The position numbers and the translations under genes were made by a program. Shown here piece by piece: positions 8,042 to 16,215 of a stretch of DNA of 33,771 nucleotides. The notes below the pieces were generated by a model, which worked only from the letters and a program-made list of their open reading frames with translations, was not told the DNA's origin and made no database searches. This DNA is from Gemmatimonadales bacterium (GTDB taxonomy: Bacteria; Gemmatimonadota; Gemmatimonadetes; Longimicrobiales; Gaopeijiaceae): NCBI GenBank assembly GCA_007692665.1, contig REBP01000102.1, positions 1 to 33,771 of the forward strand. Reading direction: 5' to 3'. Each line of letters opens with the position of its first letter. Within the stretch, counting starts at the first letter, position 1.

Positions 8042-9868
8042 GTGAAGATCCCATCGATGACACGCACGCCAGGCGCGCTGCGTCCCCCTTTCCCGGCCAT
8101 CCGGTGGATCGTCGCGGCGGCGCTCATGACCGTCACAGCCGTCGCCTGTGACGTCCATTCGCCCGTTGGCCCCGGGGAAATCGCCAGCATGACCCTCACC
8201 CCCGCTCAGACCACGATGGGCATCAGCAGCACCCAGCAGCTCGTGGCGCGGGCCTTCGACGCCGAAGGGAAGGAAATCAGCATCAGTGGCTCCGGTGCGA
8301 ACTCGTCCGCCCAGTGGGACATGGTGAACGGGGGAGGGACCGTCGACGGGGCGGGCATGTTCCGGGCGGGCACTGCCATCGGGACCTTCACGAACACCGT
8401 CAGGGTCAGCATGGGGGGCAAGGAAGCCTTCGCCTCCTTCACCGTCGTTGCAGGTCCGGCCGCTGCCATCGTGGTCACGCCAAACCCCGATTCGGTGGGC
8501 GTCGGCATGACGCGGCAGTTCGTCGCCACTGCGGTTGATGCAGGGGGCAACCCCGTTCCCGTCACACCCACCTGGACCGTGGTGAGCGGAGGCGGAACCA
8601 TCAATTCCAGCTCGGGAATGTTCACGGCCGGAACGACGGCCGGGACGTTCAGCAACACCGTCCGGGCTTCCAGCGGCAGCCTCTCGGGCTTTGCGACGGT
8701 CACGGTGAGGCCCGGCCCGTCCGTCTCCCTGGCCGTTTCTCCGAATCCTCACGCCATGCCCGCGAACGGGGTTCAGCAGTTCACGGCCATGGCCATGGAT
8801 GCTTCGGGGAACACCAGCCCGGTTACCGCCACCTGGACCGTGGTGAACGGCGGCGGCGCGATCAACAGCGCCTCCGGAGTGTTCACGGCCGGGACGGCAG
8901 CCGGAACCTTCACCGGCACGGTGCGGGCCGCGAGCGGGAGCCTCTCCGGCACGGCGACCGTAACGGTCATCGGCGCTCCGGCCGTCACCATCACGGTGAC
9001 CCCGAACCCGGTCACGCTGGGCACCAGGGGGACGCAGCAGTTCAACGCCACGGCCGTTGATGCACTCGGCAACGCTGTTGCCATCAGTCCCGTCTGGTCG
9101 GTCGTCCATGGGGGCGGAAGTATCAACGCCTCGAGCGGCATGTTCACCGCCGGAGACTCGACCGGGACCTTCGTCAACACCGTCCGTGCCACGAGTGGCA
9201 GCCTGTCCGGCACCGCGACCGTGAACGTGACGACGTCCTCGTCCCCGCCGCCGCCGCCGCCGCCGGGGATCTTCGGATCCGCCGCGCCGAACGGCATCAT
9301 GGCAGGCACCCAGGTCACCTGCATCACCAATGGCCTCATCAGCGCCGACGTGAGCATCTCCCCCGGATCCACCATCACCGGGTACCCGCCGTGCGTGATC
9401 ACCGGGACGCGCAACCTCGCAAATGCGCTCGCTGCGCAGATGCAGATGGACCTGACCAAGGCCTACAACACCCTGGCCGGGCTCCCCTGCCCGCCGGCGA
9501 ACGCCATCGTGGCTGACCTGGGCGGCACCACGAAGCCCGCCGGTGTCTACTGCAGCGCCACGGGGATCGGCGTGACGGGCACGCTGACCCTGGACGGAGG
9601 CGGAAATCCCAACGCGGAATTCGTCTTCCAGGCCGGGAGCTCGCTCACGACCGCCGGAAACATCGTGCTGATCAACGAGGCGCAGGCCAAGAACGTCTAC
9701 TGGCAGGTGGGAAGCTCCGCCACCATCGGCACGGCTTCCAAGTGGCAGGGCAACATCGTCGCCCTGACCAGCATCACGCTGGTGGACACCGCAACGCTGA
9801 TCGGCCGGGCCCTGGCCCGGAACGGAGCCGTCTCGCTCGGCACCAGCAACACCATCACCCTCCCGTAA
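8042..9868 (+). CDS. Lipoprotein with four Big-like repeats and a C-terminal ice-binding (DUF3494) domain
   Basis: The 608-residue product starts with a signal peptide ending in TVTAVAC (lipidated Cys 36). Four bacterial-Ig-like repeats of about 87 residues follow (about 47-141, 142-228, 229-315 and 316-400), each with a TPNP-type start, a QF.A.A.DA.GN segment and a W.VV.GGG...SG.F.AG...G pattern. A Pro-rich hinge (SPPPPPPPG) leads to residues 409-608, which look like DUF3494: IFGSAAPNGIMAGTQVTC, GLISADVSISPGS, AGVYCSATGIGVTGTLTLDG, FVFQAGSSLTTAGN, VYWQVGSSATIGTASKWQGN. Some family members bind ice; others are of unknown or adhesive function. The GTG start has AGGAG seven bases upstream; ATGs at 8009 and 8057 lack such a site. 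The layout suggests a stalk presenting the domain at the surface. Confidence 0.88.
   Translation: MKIPSMTRTPGALRPPFPAIRWIVAAALMTVTAVACDVHSPVGPGEIASMTLTPAQTTMGISSTQQLVARAFDAEGKEISISGSGANSSAQWDMVNGGGTVDGAGMFRAGTAIGTFTNTVRVSMGGKEAFASFTVVAGPAAAIVVTPNPDSVGVGMTRQFVATAVDAGGNPVPVTPTWTVVSGGGTINSSSGMFTAGTTAGTFSNTVRASSGSLSGFATVTVRPGPSVSLAVSPNPHAMPANGVQQFTAMAMDASGNTSPVTATWTVVNGGGAINSASGVFTAGTAAGTFTGTVRAASGSLSGTATVTVIGAPAVTITVTPNPVTLGTRGTQQFNATAVDALGNAVAISPVWSVVHGGGSINASSGMFTAGDSTGTFVNTVRATSGSLSGTATVNVTTSSSPPPPPPPGIFGSAAPNGIMAGTQVTCITNGLISADVSISPGSTITGYPPCVITGTRNLANALAAQMQMDLTKAYNTLAGLPCPPANAIVADLGGTTKPAGVYCSATGIGVTGTLTLDGGGNPNAEFVFQAGSSLTTAGNIVLINEAQAKNVYWQVGSSATIGTASKWQGNIVALTSITLVDTATLIGRALARNGAVSLGTSNTITLP
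8467..9234 (+). repeat. Three tandem ~260-bp coding repeats (Big-like units 2-4)
   Basis: The last three Ig-like units are similar at DNA level, with near-identical stretches around the W.VV.GGG and F.AGT.AGTF segments. Such blocks are prone to unit gain or loss, so copy number may vary between strains or be compressed in an assembly. The first unit (about 8180-8460) is more diverged. Confidence 0.75.
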
Positions 9869-9874
9869 TTCGCA

Positions 9875-9909
9875 GCGCGGGAGCCGTGCGGACCGGGCGG
9901 CTCCCGCGC
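9875..9909 (+). terminator. Strong hairpin after the ice-binding protein gene
   Basis: A 12-bp perfect stem (GCGCGGGAGCCG with CGGCTCCCGCGC) around an 11-base loop begins six bases past the stop. There is no T-tract, so it could be a 3'-protective structure or a partial terminator between this gene and the OmpA-family gene. Confidence 0.5.
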
Positions 9910-10012
9910 GCTGATTCGATTACAGCGCCGCGGCCCCGGACCGAGTCTCACCGGGCGCCACGGCAGGCGGGCGAAGCTGCCCGCCACCAGGAACTTCAAT
10001 TGGAGAATGGAA

Positions 10013-11026
10013 ATGCTCGCTAGAATCACCACGCTGGGGGCGGCCCTTCTGCTGGTGGCCACTCCGGCCGCCTCGCAGGACCGGGGGACCGTCGAGTTCG
10101 GAGGGTTTGCCACCGGCACCTCCTTCGACAGCAGTCTCAACATGAACGGCAGTTTCGGAGCCGGCGGCCGGGTCGGGATCTTTCTCGCCCCGTGGCTCTC
10201 GCTCGAGTTCGATGGCCAGGGCAGTACCGCGACCCGCACCCTGGGCCTTCGCGACGTGAACGTCGGCATGGTTCACGCACGCGTCACCGCGATCCCCTTC
10301 ACGGTGGGGCCGGCCTCGCTCCTCGTGGGCGTCGGGGTCAACGACTTCGACACGAACTTCCACCTGAGCTACGGCGTGCACGGGCTCATCGGCGCGAAGT
10401 TCGCGCTGACGGACGCGGTCTCCCTCCGGGTGGACGGCATCCAGGACCGCATGTCCATGGGCGGAGGAGCCAACCGCACCCTGCAGGTCGGGCTGAGCTA
10501 CTACCGCCATGCGCCCTCGACCACCGTGACCCAGGTCGTGACCCGGGACGTCCCGGCACCTGCCGCGCAGCAGCGGCCTGACTCGGTGAGCGCGGCCGAA
10601 ACCGCACGGCTCCGGGCCATCGAGGCCGAGCACAACCGGATGCTTGCCGCGAATGCACGCTCCGATGCGGATGCCCTCACGATGGCGGAAGTGATCCACT
10701 TCGCGCACGACTCGTCCGAGCTGAGCAGCGCGGCGCGGACCATCCTGGACAGCAAGGTCAGGATCTTCCGGAGCGATCCGGAGATGCGCATCGTGATCAC
10801 CGGGTACGCAAGCCAGCCCGGCACCGCGGAATACAACATGGCGCTGGGACTTCGCCGCGCCGAAGCCACCCGGGCGTACCTGGTCTCGCAGGGCGTTGCA
10901 GGCTCGCGCGTCCAGATCGCCACGCGCGGTCAGAACGAACTCGTGATCGACGGCCCAGGTGAGCGTGCCGACGCGGCGAATCGCCGCGGCGAGTTCCGCC
11001 TCCTGGTGGCCGACCCCGGCCAGTAA
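10013..11026 (+). CDS. OmpA-family outer membrane protein (beta-barrel-like N-terminus plus OmpA C-terminal domain)
   Basis: The 337-residue product has a signal peptide (LLLVATPAASQ) and an N-terminal region of alternating amphipathic strands to about residue 165 (VEFGGFATGTSFD, GGRVGIFLAPWLSLEFDG, LQVGLSYYRHA), typical of a small barrel. A linker with an Ala/Glu/Arg helix leads to an OmpA-like domain (VIHFAHDSSELSSAARTILD, YNMALGLRRAEATRAYL, GQNELV). The usual peptidoglycan-binding GHTD/GHCD motif reads GYAS, while the Arg of the RRAEA helix is kept, so wall binding may be altered. GGAG seven bases upstream supports the ATG at 10013 over that at 10007. It follows the ice-binding gene and may share its regulation. 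Confidence 0.88.
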   Translation: MLARITTLGAALLLVATPAASQDRGTVEFGGFATGTSFDSSLNMNGSFGAGGRVGIFLAPWLSLEFDGQGSTATRTLGLRDVNVGMVHARVTAIPFTVGPASLLVGVGVNDFDTNFHLSYGVHGLIGAKFALTDAVSLRVDGIQDRMSMGGGANRTLQVGLSYYRHAPSTTVTQVVTRDVPAPAAQQRPDSVSAAETARLRAIEAEHNRMLAANARSDADALTMAEVIHFAHDSSELSSAARTILDSKVRIFRSDPEMRIVITGYASQPGTAEYNMALGLRRAEATRAYLVSQGVAGSRVQIATRGQNELVIDGPGERADAANRRGEFRLLVADPGQ

Positions 11027-11066
11027 CGCAGCACGGGCAACGACGGGGCTACGTCCCGAAAGGCCG

Positions 11067-11102
11067 CCGGCGGCGCTCCCACCCGGGGCGCCGCCGGTTT
11101 TT
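11067..11102 (+). terminator. Rho-independent terminator after the OmpA-family gene
   Basis: A 10-bp perfect GC stem (CCGGCGGCGC with GCGCCGCCGG), an 11-base loop and a TTTTT run make the clearest intrinsic terminator in the window. It lies between convergent genes, about 40 bases after the OmpA-family stop. Confidence 0.88.
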
Positions 11103-11119
11103 CGTTGTCAGGACTTCGC

Positions 11120-11156
11120 GGCGACCGACATCAGGCCTCCGGCGACCGACATCAGG
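11120..11156. repeat. 21-bp tandem duplication at the trxB stop codon
   Basis: GGCGACCGACATCAGG occurs at 11120-11135 and again at 11141-11156, a 21-base period, and its first ten bases recur at 11164-11173 inside trxB. The unit covers the trxB stop, so the last codons and stop have been copied just downstream. Confidence 0.7.
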
Positions 11157-12228
11157 AGTCCGCGGCGACCGACTCCGCGGCGATGGGCTCCGACGCCACC
11201 GGCTCCGCCGGGATCTCGTGGGGCGTCCCCTCCACCCCGTGGGCCAGCCAGCGCTCCGCGTCCAGGGCCGCCATGCACCCGGTCCCCGCGGCGGTGACCG
11301 CCTGCCGGTAGTAGGCATCCATGACGTCGCCGGCGGCGAAGATGCCCTCCACCGAGGTGCCGGTGCGCCAGGGCTCGGCGGGGATCACGTAGCCCGCATC
11401 GTCGAGATCCACGACGCCCTTCAGGAACCCGGTGTTCGGGGTGTGGCCGATGGCCAGGAAGAGCCCGCCCACCGTGATCGTGGACTCGGCCCCGGTGACG
11501 GTGTCGCGGAGGCGAAGGCCGGTGATGAAGTCGTCGCCGAGCACGTCCACGACCTCGGAGTTCCACGCCACCCGGATCTTCGGGTCCGCCAGGGCCCGCT
11601 CCGCCATGATGGGCGAGGCCCGGAACGAATCCCGGCGATGCACGATGACGACTTCGCGGGCGAACTTCGTCAGGTAGGTGGCCTCCTCCATGGCCGAGTC
11701 GCCCCCGCCCACCACCGCCAGCACCTGGTCGCGGAAGGCCGGGAGCGCACCGTCGCACACCGCGCACGCCGAGACGCCGCCCCCGGACTGGGCCAGGCGC
11801 TCCTCGTTGTGGAGGCCCAGCCAGTTGGCCCGGGCGCCGGTGGCGAGGATGACCGACCGGGCGAAGTACTCGCCGCTGTACCGGGTCACGAGGCGGAAGG
11901 GGCGCACCGAGGTGTCCACCTCGACGACGTCGTCGGTGACCACCCGCGTGCCGAAGCGCTCGGCCTGGGTCTTCATGTCAGCCATGAGCTTCTGGCCGTC
12001 GACGCCCTCGGGGAAGCCCGGGAAGTTCTCGATGTCGGTGGTGAACATGAGCTGGCCCCCGGGGATCATTTCCCGGGAGGGGCCCCCCTCGATGACCAGG
12101 GGGTCGAGGCGGGCACGGGCCGCGTAGACCGCGGCGGTCCATCCGGCGGGCCCCGACCCGATGATCACGACGTTCTCGATGCGGGCGGTCGCATCCCCCG
12201 AAGGGGTGTTCGCTGCAGACTCGGACAT
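11152..12228 (-). CDS. trxB: Thioredoxin-disulfide reductase
   Basis: NADPH-dependent flavoenzyme that reduces thioredoxin. It has the FAD-binding [20 protein letters not shown], the [16 protein letters not shown] loop, the redox-active CAVCDG, the NADPH-binding [15 protein letters not shown] with HRRDSFRAS, and the C-terminal FAD motif [15 protein letters not shown]. The 358 residues exceed the usual 310-320 because of a short N-terminal lead and an acidic, Ala/Glu-Pro-rich C-terminal tail of about 20 residues. It starts four bases after the stop of the ferredoxin-NADP reductase gene with GGGAG inside that gene, so the two are co-transcribed. Confidence 0.96.
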   Translation of the reverse strand: MSESAANTPSGDATARIENVVIIGSGPAGWTAAVYAARARLDPLVIEGGPSREMIPGGQLMFTTDIENFPGFPEGVDGQKLMADMKTQAERFGTRVVTDDVVEVDTSVRPFRLVTRYSGEYFARSVILATGARANWLGLHNEERLAQSGGGVSACAVCDGALPAFRDQVLAVVGGGDSAMEEATYLTKFAREVVIVHRRDSFRASPIMAERALADPKIRVAWNSEVVDVLGDDFITGLRLRDTVTGAESTITVGGLFLAIGHTPNTGFLKGVVDLDDAGYVIPAEPWRTGTSVEGIFAAGDVMDAYYRQAVTAAGTGCMAALDAERWLAHGVEGTPHEIPAEPVASEPIAAESVAADS

Positions 12229-12231
12229 CAG

Positions 12232-13299
12232 TCAGGCTCCCTGGAAGACCTTGAGGCTCGTGGAGTGTCCCGGGTTCACCCGGGCCGTGGGATCCACGAA
12301 GCGGACGGCATTGTTGACGGCGGTTGCGGCTTCGGCGAAGCCGGTGGCGATGAGGTCCAGCTTCCCCTCGTAGTCCACGAGATCGCCGGCGGCGAAGAGG
12401 CCGGGAATGTTCGTTTCCATGAGGCGGCCGACCTTGACCCGGTTCTTCTCGACCTCGATCCCCCAGGCCTTGATGGGCCCCAGGTCGGGCTTGAAGCCGA
12501 GGAAGGTCAGCACCACGTCCACCTCGATCTCGCTCCGGCTCTGGTCCCGGTTGTCGACGAGGGTGACCCGCTCGATGGCGTCGCCTCCGAAGATCTCGCC
12601 CACCTCCTGGAAGAGACGGAGCTCGACTTCGCCTGCGGCCACGGCGGCGTCCAGCTGGGACACCGAGGCCTCGTGGGCGCGGAACTCGTCGCGGCGGTGG
12701 GCCAGCACCACGTGCTCGGCCTTCTCCTTCAGGATCAGCGTCCAGTCCAGCGCGGAATCGCCGCCCCCGACGATGAGGATGCGCTTGCCCGCGAAGTCCT
12801 CGGGGCGCTTCACCGCGTAGTGCACGCCCCGCCCCAGGAAGGTTTCGTAGCCGGGGCACTCGAGCTTCCGGGGCTCGAAGGCCCCCCGTCCGCCGGCCAG
12901 CACCACGGCCCGGGTCCACCAGGTTCCCGTGCGACCCTCGAGGCGGAAGAGGCCGTCGTCCTGACGGATCACCTGCCGGACCTCCTCGTCGAGGATCACC
13001 TCGGGCTCGAACTGCATGGCCTGCGAGATCAGACTCATGGCCAGGTCCTTGGCCAGGACCTTCGGAAAGCCGCCCACGTCGAAGATGTGCTTCTCCGGAT
13101 AGAGGGCCATGAGCTGCCCGCCGAGCTCGGGGAGGGAATCGATGATGCGCACCGAGACGCCCCGCATGCCGGCGTAGAAGGCGGCGAAGAGCCCGGTGGG
13201 GCCGCCCCCGATGACCGTGAGGTCACGCGTGCGGTCGGGATCGGAGGTGATGGAGCCGGGCCCCGGGGGGGCGGTTTCCTGCGTCATGGCCTGGGTCAT
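12232..13299 (-). CDS. Ferredoxin/flavodoxin-NADP reductase, thioredoxin-reductase-like type
   Basis: FAD- and NADPH-binding reductase of the TrxR-like FNR group (YumC-type), which exchanges electrons between NADPH and ferredoxin or flavodoxin. It has LTVIGGGPTGLFAAFYAGM, LGGQLMALYPEKHIFDVGG, a second nucleotide fold ILIVGGGDSALDW with AHRRDEFRAH, and GLFAAGDLVDYEGKLDLIA. It lacks the CxxC pair between the two folds, which separates it from TrxB. The frame is open well upstream; ATG at 13299 (MTQAMTQE) or 13287 is the best start, as the upstream stretch is not protein-like. Neither has a strong ribosome site. Length is 355 residues. Confidence 0.93.
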   Translation of the reverse strand: MTQAMTQETAPPGPGSITSDPDRTRDLTVIGGGPTGLFAAFYAGMRGVSVRIIDSLPELGGQLMALYPEKHIFDVGGFPKVLAKDLAMSLISQAMQFEPEVILDEEVRQVIRQDDGLFRLEGRTGTWWTRAVVLAGGRGAFEPRKLECPGYETFLGRGVHYAVKRPEDFAGKRILIVGGGDSALDWTLILKEKAEHVVLAHRRDEFRAHEASVSQLDAAVAAGEVELRLFQEVGEIFGGDAIERVTLVDNRDQSRSEIEVDVVLTFLGFKPDLGPIKAWGIEVEKNRVKVGRLMETNIPGLFAAGDLVDYEGKLDLIATGFAEAATAVNNAVRFVDPTARVNPGHSTSLKVFQGA

Positions 13300-13402
13300 G
13301 GAAGAAATCGGGAGTGGAAGCGTCACGGGGATGAAGATGCGGGACCGGGGCCGCGGGGTCGAGGGGGGACGGCGGGTCGAGGCGAAACGGCCCCGGGCTC
13401 TC

Positions 13403-14734
13403 CTACTCCCCGGGCACGGCGGGGTGCCCTTTCCCCGGGGGAAGGGTGTCGGTGGCGAACTGGTGGGCGCGGCGATAGCGGGCCATGCTGCGCTCCGCCA
13501 GGATCTTGATCCCGACGGCGGCCGGCACGGCGAGGAGCAGCCCGACGAAGCCGAAGAAGAAGCCGCCCACGGCAATGGCCAGGAGGATCCACACCGGGTG
13601 GAGCCCCGTGGAATCGCCCACGATGCGGGGGCTGATGACGGCGCTCTCGAGGGTCTGGGCGACGCCGTACACGAGGGCCACGCGGAAGAGGGCCGAGCCC
13701 ACGTCCCCGCTGGTGAGGGCGATGGCCAGCGCCGGAAGGAGGCTGAGGACCAGCCCCAGGTAGGGGACGACGTTGAAGACGGCGACGATGAGCCCGAGGA
13801 GGATGGCGTAGGGGAAGCCCACCAGGAGGAGCCCCGCTGCCGTCATGGTCCCGATGATGAGGGAGACCATGACCTGTCCGCGCAGGTAGCCGGCCAGCGC
13901 CCGGTCGTACTCCCGCCCGAAGGTCAGGAGGTGGGCATGGGTCACCGGGACCAGCGAGGCCGCGCGCGCCACGACCCGGTCCCAGTCGCGCATCAGGTAG
14001 AAGGCGACGACCGGGGTCAGCACCAGGTACCCGAGGATCGTGAGGAAGGCGCCCACCCCCCGGCCCACGCCCAGTGCACCGCTCAGGAGCCACTGGCCGA
14101 TCTGCTGCTGCCGGGTCTCCAGGAAGACCATGATGTCGTCGGCCTGGAGCGTCCGGATCCGGCCGGCCAGCTCCGCTCCCTCCACCCCGGGGATCCGGAG
14201 CCTCGCGAGCCGAACCTCGAGCCCCTGGAGGATCACCGCCAGGCGGTCCAGCGCCGCGGGGGCCCGCCGCGCGAGCCCGGCGATTTCGGCGGCGGCCCAC
14301 GGGACCCCCCAGATGGCCGCGGCGGCAACACCCCCTGCCACCGGAATGGCCAGGAGCGCCACCGACAGCGTCCGGGGGAGGCGGTCCGTGTCCCCGAACC
14401 GGGCACCGGTCCAGGCGAGGGGCCGCCCCCGGGCCATCCGGTTCACCAGCGGGTTCAGGATGTAGGCCAGCACCACCGCCACCACGAAGGGGGCCAGGAG
14501 CGCGCCCAGTTCGCTCAGGAGCCAGAGGAAGGTGAAGACCCCCGTGGTCACGACCAGCGGCAGGAACACCCTCGCACCCCGGAAAGGAAAGAGGACCGCC
14601 AGGAGGGCGGCCCAGACGAGCACGGGGTTCAGCAGCGGAAGGAGGAGCCAGAGCAGCGCGCCCAGGAGGAGGAGGGCCGCGCCGGCACCGGCGATCCGGG
14701 CCGGATCGGGGCCGGCGTCGGGGGTTTCGATCAA
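13403..14734 (-). CDS. AI-2E family transporter (PerM/TqsA-like)
   Basis: Integral membrane protein of the AI-2E (UPF0118) family, whose members export small molecules or act in sodium/proton exchange; the substrate cannot be told here. About eight hydrophobic segments flank a hydrophilic central region (about 150-215). Family-typical stretches are LAYILNPLVNRMARG, LTPVVAFYLMRDWDRV, GYLRGQVMVSLIIG, FNVVPYLGLVLSLLPALAIA and the C-terminal ILLAIAVGGFFFGFVGLLLAVPAAVGIKIL. The start is TTG at 14734, overlapping the Nudix stop (TTGA), with GGGAGG a few bases upstream, so the pair is coupled. The product is 443 residues, longer than average because of the N-terminal and C-terminal tails. Confidence 0.92.
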   Translation of the reverse strand: MIETPDAGPDPARIAGAGAALLLLGALLWLLLPLLNPVLVWAALLAVLFPFRGARVFLPLVVTTGVFTFLWLLSELGALLAPFVVAVVLAYILNPLVNRMARGRPLAWTGARFGDTDRLPRTLSVALLAIPVAGGVAAAAIWGVPWAAAEIAGLARRAPAALDRLAVILQGLEVRLARLRIPGVEGAELAGRIRTLQADDIMVFLETRQQQIGQWLLSGALGVGRGVGAFLTILGYLVLTPVVAFYLMRDWDRVVARAASLVPVTHAHLLTFGREYDRALAGYLRGQVMVSLIIGTMTAAGLLLVGFPYAILLGLIVAVFNVVPYLGLVLSLLPALAIALTSGDVGSALFRVALVYGVAQTLESAVISPRIVGDSTGLHPVWILLAIAVGGFFFGFVGLLLAVPAAVGIKILAERSMARYRRAHQFATDTLPPGKGHPAVPGE

Positions 14735-15165
14735 AGCGCCTCCCAGGGGAGGTGCTCGATGGCCCGGTGGATCATCTCCCGGGCGTTGTCGTAGGTGACA
14801 CGCCGTTCCGCCTCCCGAGCGGGGAGCCAGAGCACCTCGGAGATCCCCTCGGCCACCTGCGGGACCGCCTCACCCTGGCGCGACGCCATCAGGTAGAAGC
14901 GGCAGAACTTGTGGATGCGGGTCCGGCCGGACCGGAACACCCAGTCGATCTCGCCCAGCTCGGGGCCGAGCAGGAGGTCGGAGAGGCCGGTCTCCTCCCG
15001 GACCTCCCGGATCGCAGCGTCGGCCGGGGCCTCCTCCCCCTCCAGGTGGCCCTTGGGGAGCCCCCACTTCCGGTACGGGTCCCGGATCAGGAGAACATGC
15101 ACCTCCCCGTCGATGGTCCGGAGCACCACGCCTCCTGCGCTCCTTTCGACGGTGGTCATGGGCAT
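14731..15165 (-). CDS. Nudix hydrolase
   Basis: Hydrolyses nucleoside-diphosphate-linked compounds. The full Nudix box is present (G-x5-E-x7-REVREETGL, from GHLEGEEAPADAAIREVREE), preceded by AGGVVLR and KWGLPKG. With 144 residues and this N-terminus it resembles bacterial diadenosine-polyphosphate or mRNA-cap-type Nudix proteins, but substrate cannot be assigned. ATG at 15165 or 15159 may be the start; neither has a clear ribosome site. It is coupled to the AI-2E transporter gene downstream and follows mlaD by 60 bases. Confidence 0.92.
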   Translation of the reverse strand: MPMTTVERSAGGVVLRTIDGEVHVLLIRDPYRKWGLPKGHLEGEEAPADAAIREVREETGLSDLLLGPELGEIDWVFRSGRTRIHKFCRFYLMASRQGEAVPQVAEGISEVLWLPAREAERRVTYDNAREMIHRAIEHLPWEAL

Positions 15166-15225
15166 GTTGGCGGAAGGTCGAAGGTTCGGCAGGAGACGAC
15201 GTCGGCCGGACGAGGCGGACGGCGG

Positions 15226-16215
15226 TCAGAAGATCGACAGTCGAAGATAACGCCTCGGGTTCTCGCGGATATCCTGAAGCAGGACCTGGAGCTCGGCAAG
15301 CGTCCCCTCCATGCCCGCCGCCATGGTCGGGTCGCTCAGCAGCCGCCCGAGGGATCCCTCGCCCTCCGTGGCCTGAACGGCCACCCGGTCGAGGGCGGCA
15401 AAGGTGGAGTCGACCTGCATCGCCATGGCCTGCACCGTGGTGTTCGTGCCCTGGAGGTCCTCGCTCAGCTGTCGGAGATTCTCCGCCAGCGCGGCAAAGT
15501 CCGAGAGGGCCTCGCCGGTGGCGGCCTGCCCCATGACCGAGTTCAGCCGGGCGAGGACCACCTGGGCCTCGAGGGCCGCGTCGCCGATCCCCTGCGTGGC
15601 GCGACGAACGTCATCGGTGACGTCGGTGAAGGACACCGCCTGCTGGGTGACCAGCTCCGAGAGGCGCTCGGTGACCTCCTCCATGTTGTCGATCATGGAG
15701 GCGATGTTCATGGCCGTCTCCTCGGAGAAGGCGATCCCGATCCGGTCCGAAAGGGTGCCGATGTTGTCCGAGATCCGGTCCGCCGTGGCCGTGAGCTGAG
15801 CGATGTCGGGGAGCGCATACCCGGGCAGGTCGCCCGGTTCCCGGGCGTCGGCGAACTGGGCATGGGGGAAGCGGGCCCTCGAGTGGATCTCGGCCTGCCA
15901 GTCGCCGAAGAAGGACTCCGGCGAAAGCACGACCACCGCATCCGGCGGGATGCGGAGGTCCTCCTGGACCCGGAAGGTGACCCGCACCAGGCTCCCGTCC
16001 GGAAGGACCTCCACCCTCCGGACGCTCCCGACCCGGACGCCCCGGAACTTGACGGGATTTCCGGCCGTGATCTGGCCGACCTCGCTGAAGACAGCGTGCA
16101 CATCGGTGGTTTCGCCGGCGAAGCTGGTTCCCTCCAGCCACATCGTGCCCACCACGATGACCACCAGGGCGGCCACGATGACGACCCCGACCATGGCGTC
16201 GCGCTTCTCGTTCAT
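15226..16215 (-). CDS. mlaD: MlaD-family (MCE domain) substrate-binding protein
   Basis: Periplasmic, membrane-tethered MCE protein that passes phospholipid between the MlaFE transporter and other envelope parts. A single N-terminal helix (VGVVIVAALVVIVVGTMWL) is followed by one MCE domain (TTDVHAVFSEVGQITAGNPV, FRGVRVGSVRRVEV, VRVTFRVQEDLRIP). The long remainder (about 140-329) is predicted helical and rich in Ala/Gln/Thr/Asp, suggesting a coiled-coil needle or barrel as in longer MCE proteins. The ATG at 16215 overlaps the mlaF stop (ATGA). Confidence 0.92.
   Translation of the reverse strand: MNEKRDAMVGVVIVAALVVIVVGTMWLEGTSFAGETTDVHAVFSEVGQITAGNPVKFRGVRVGSVRRVEVLPDGSLVRVTFRVQEDLRIPPDAVVVLSPESFFGDWQAEIHSRARFPHAQFADAREPGDLPGYALPDIAQLTATADRISDNIGTLSDRIGIAFSEETAMNIASMIDNMEEVTERLSELVTQQAVSFTDVTDDVRRATQGIGDAALEAQVVLARLNSVMGQAATGEALSDFAALAENLRQLSEDLQGTNTTVQAMAMQVDSTFAALDRVAVQATEGEGSLGRLLSDPTMAAGMEGTLAELQVLLQDIRENPRRYLRLSIF

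Noticed and set aside
7574-9109. Long minus-strand open frame (511 codons) over the ice-binding gene
   Set aside because: Arg/Gly/His-rich composition, no start signal, and antisense to a clearly coding repeat protein; a by-product of high GC.
8467-9234. CRISPR or mobile repeat array
   Set aside because: The repeats are about 260 bp, in frame, and encode Ig-like domains; no spacer structure.
11218-13509. 763-codon plus-strand open frame across trxB and the ferredoxin-NADP reductase gene
   Set aside because: Entirely antisense to two enzymes with full motif sets; biased composition with no domain pattern.
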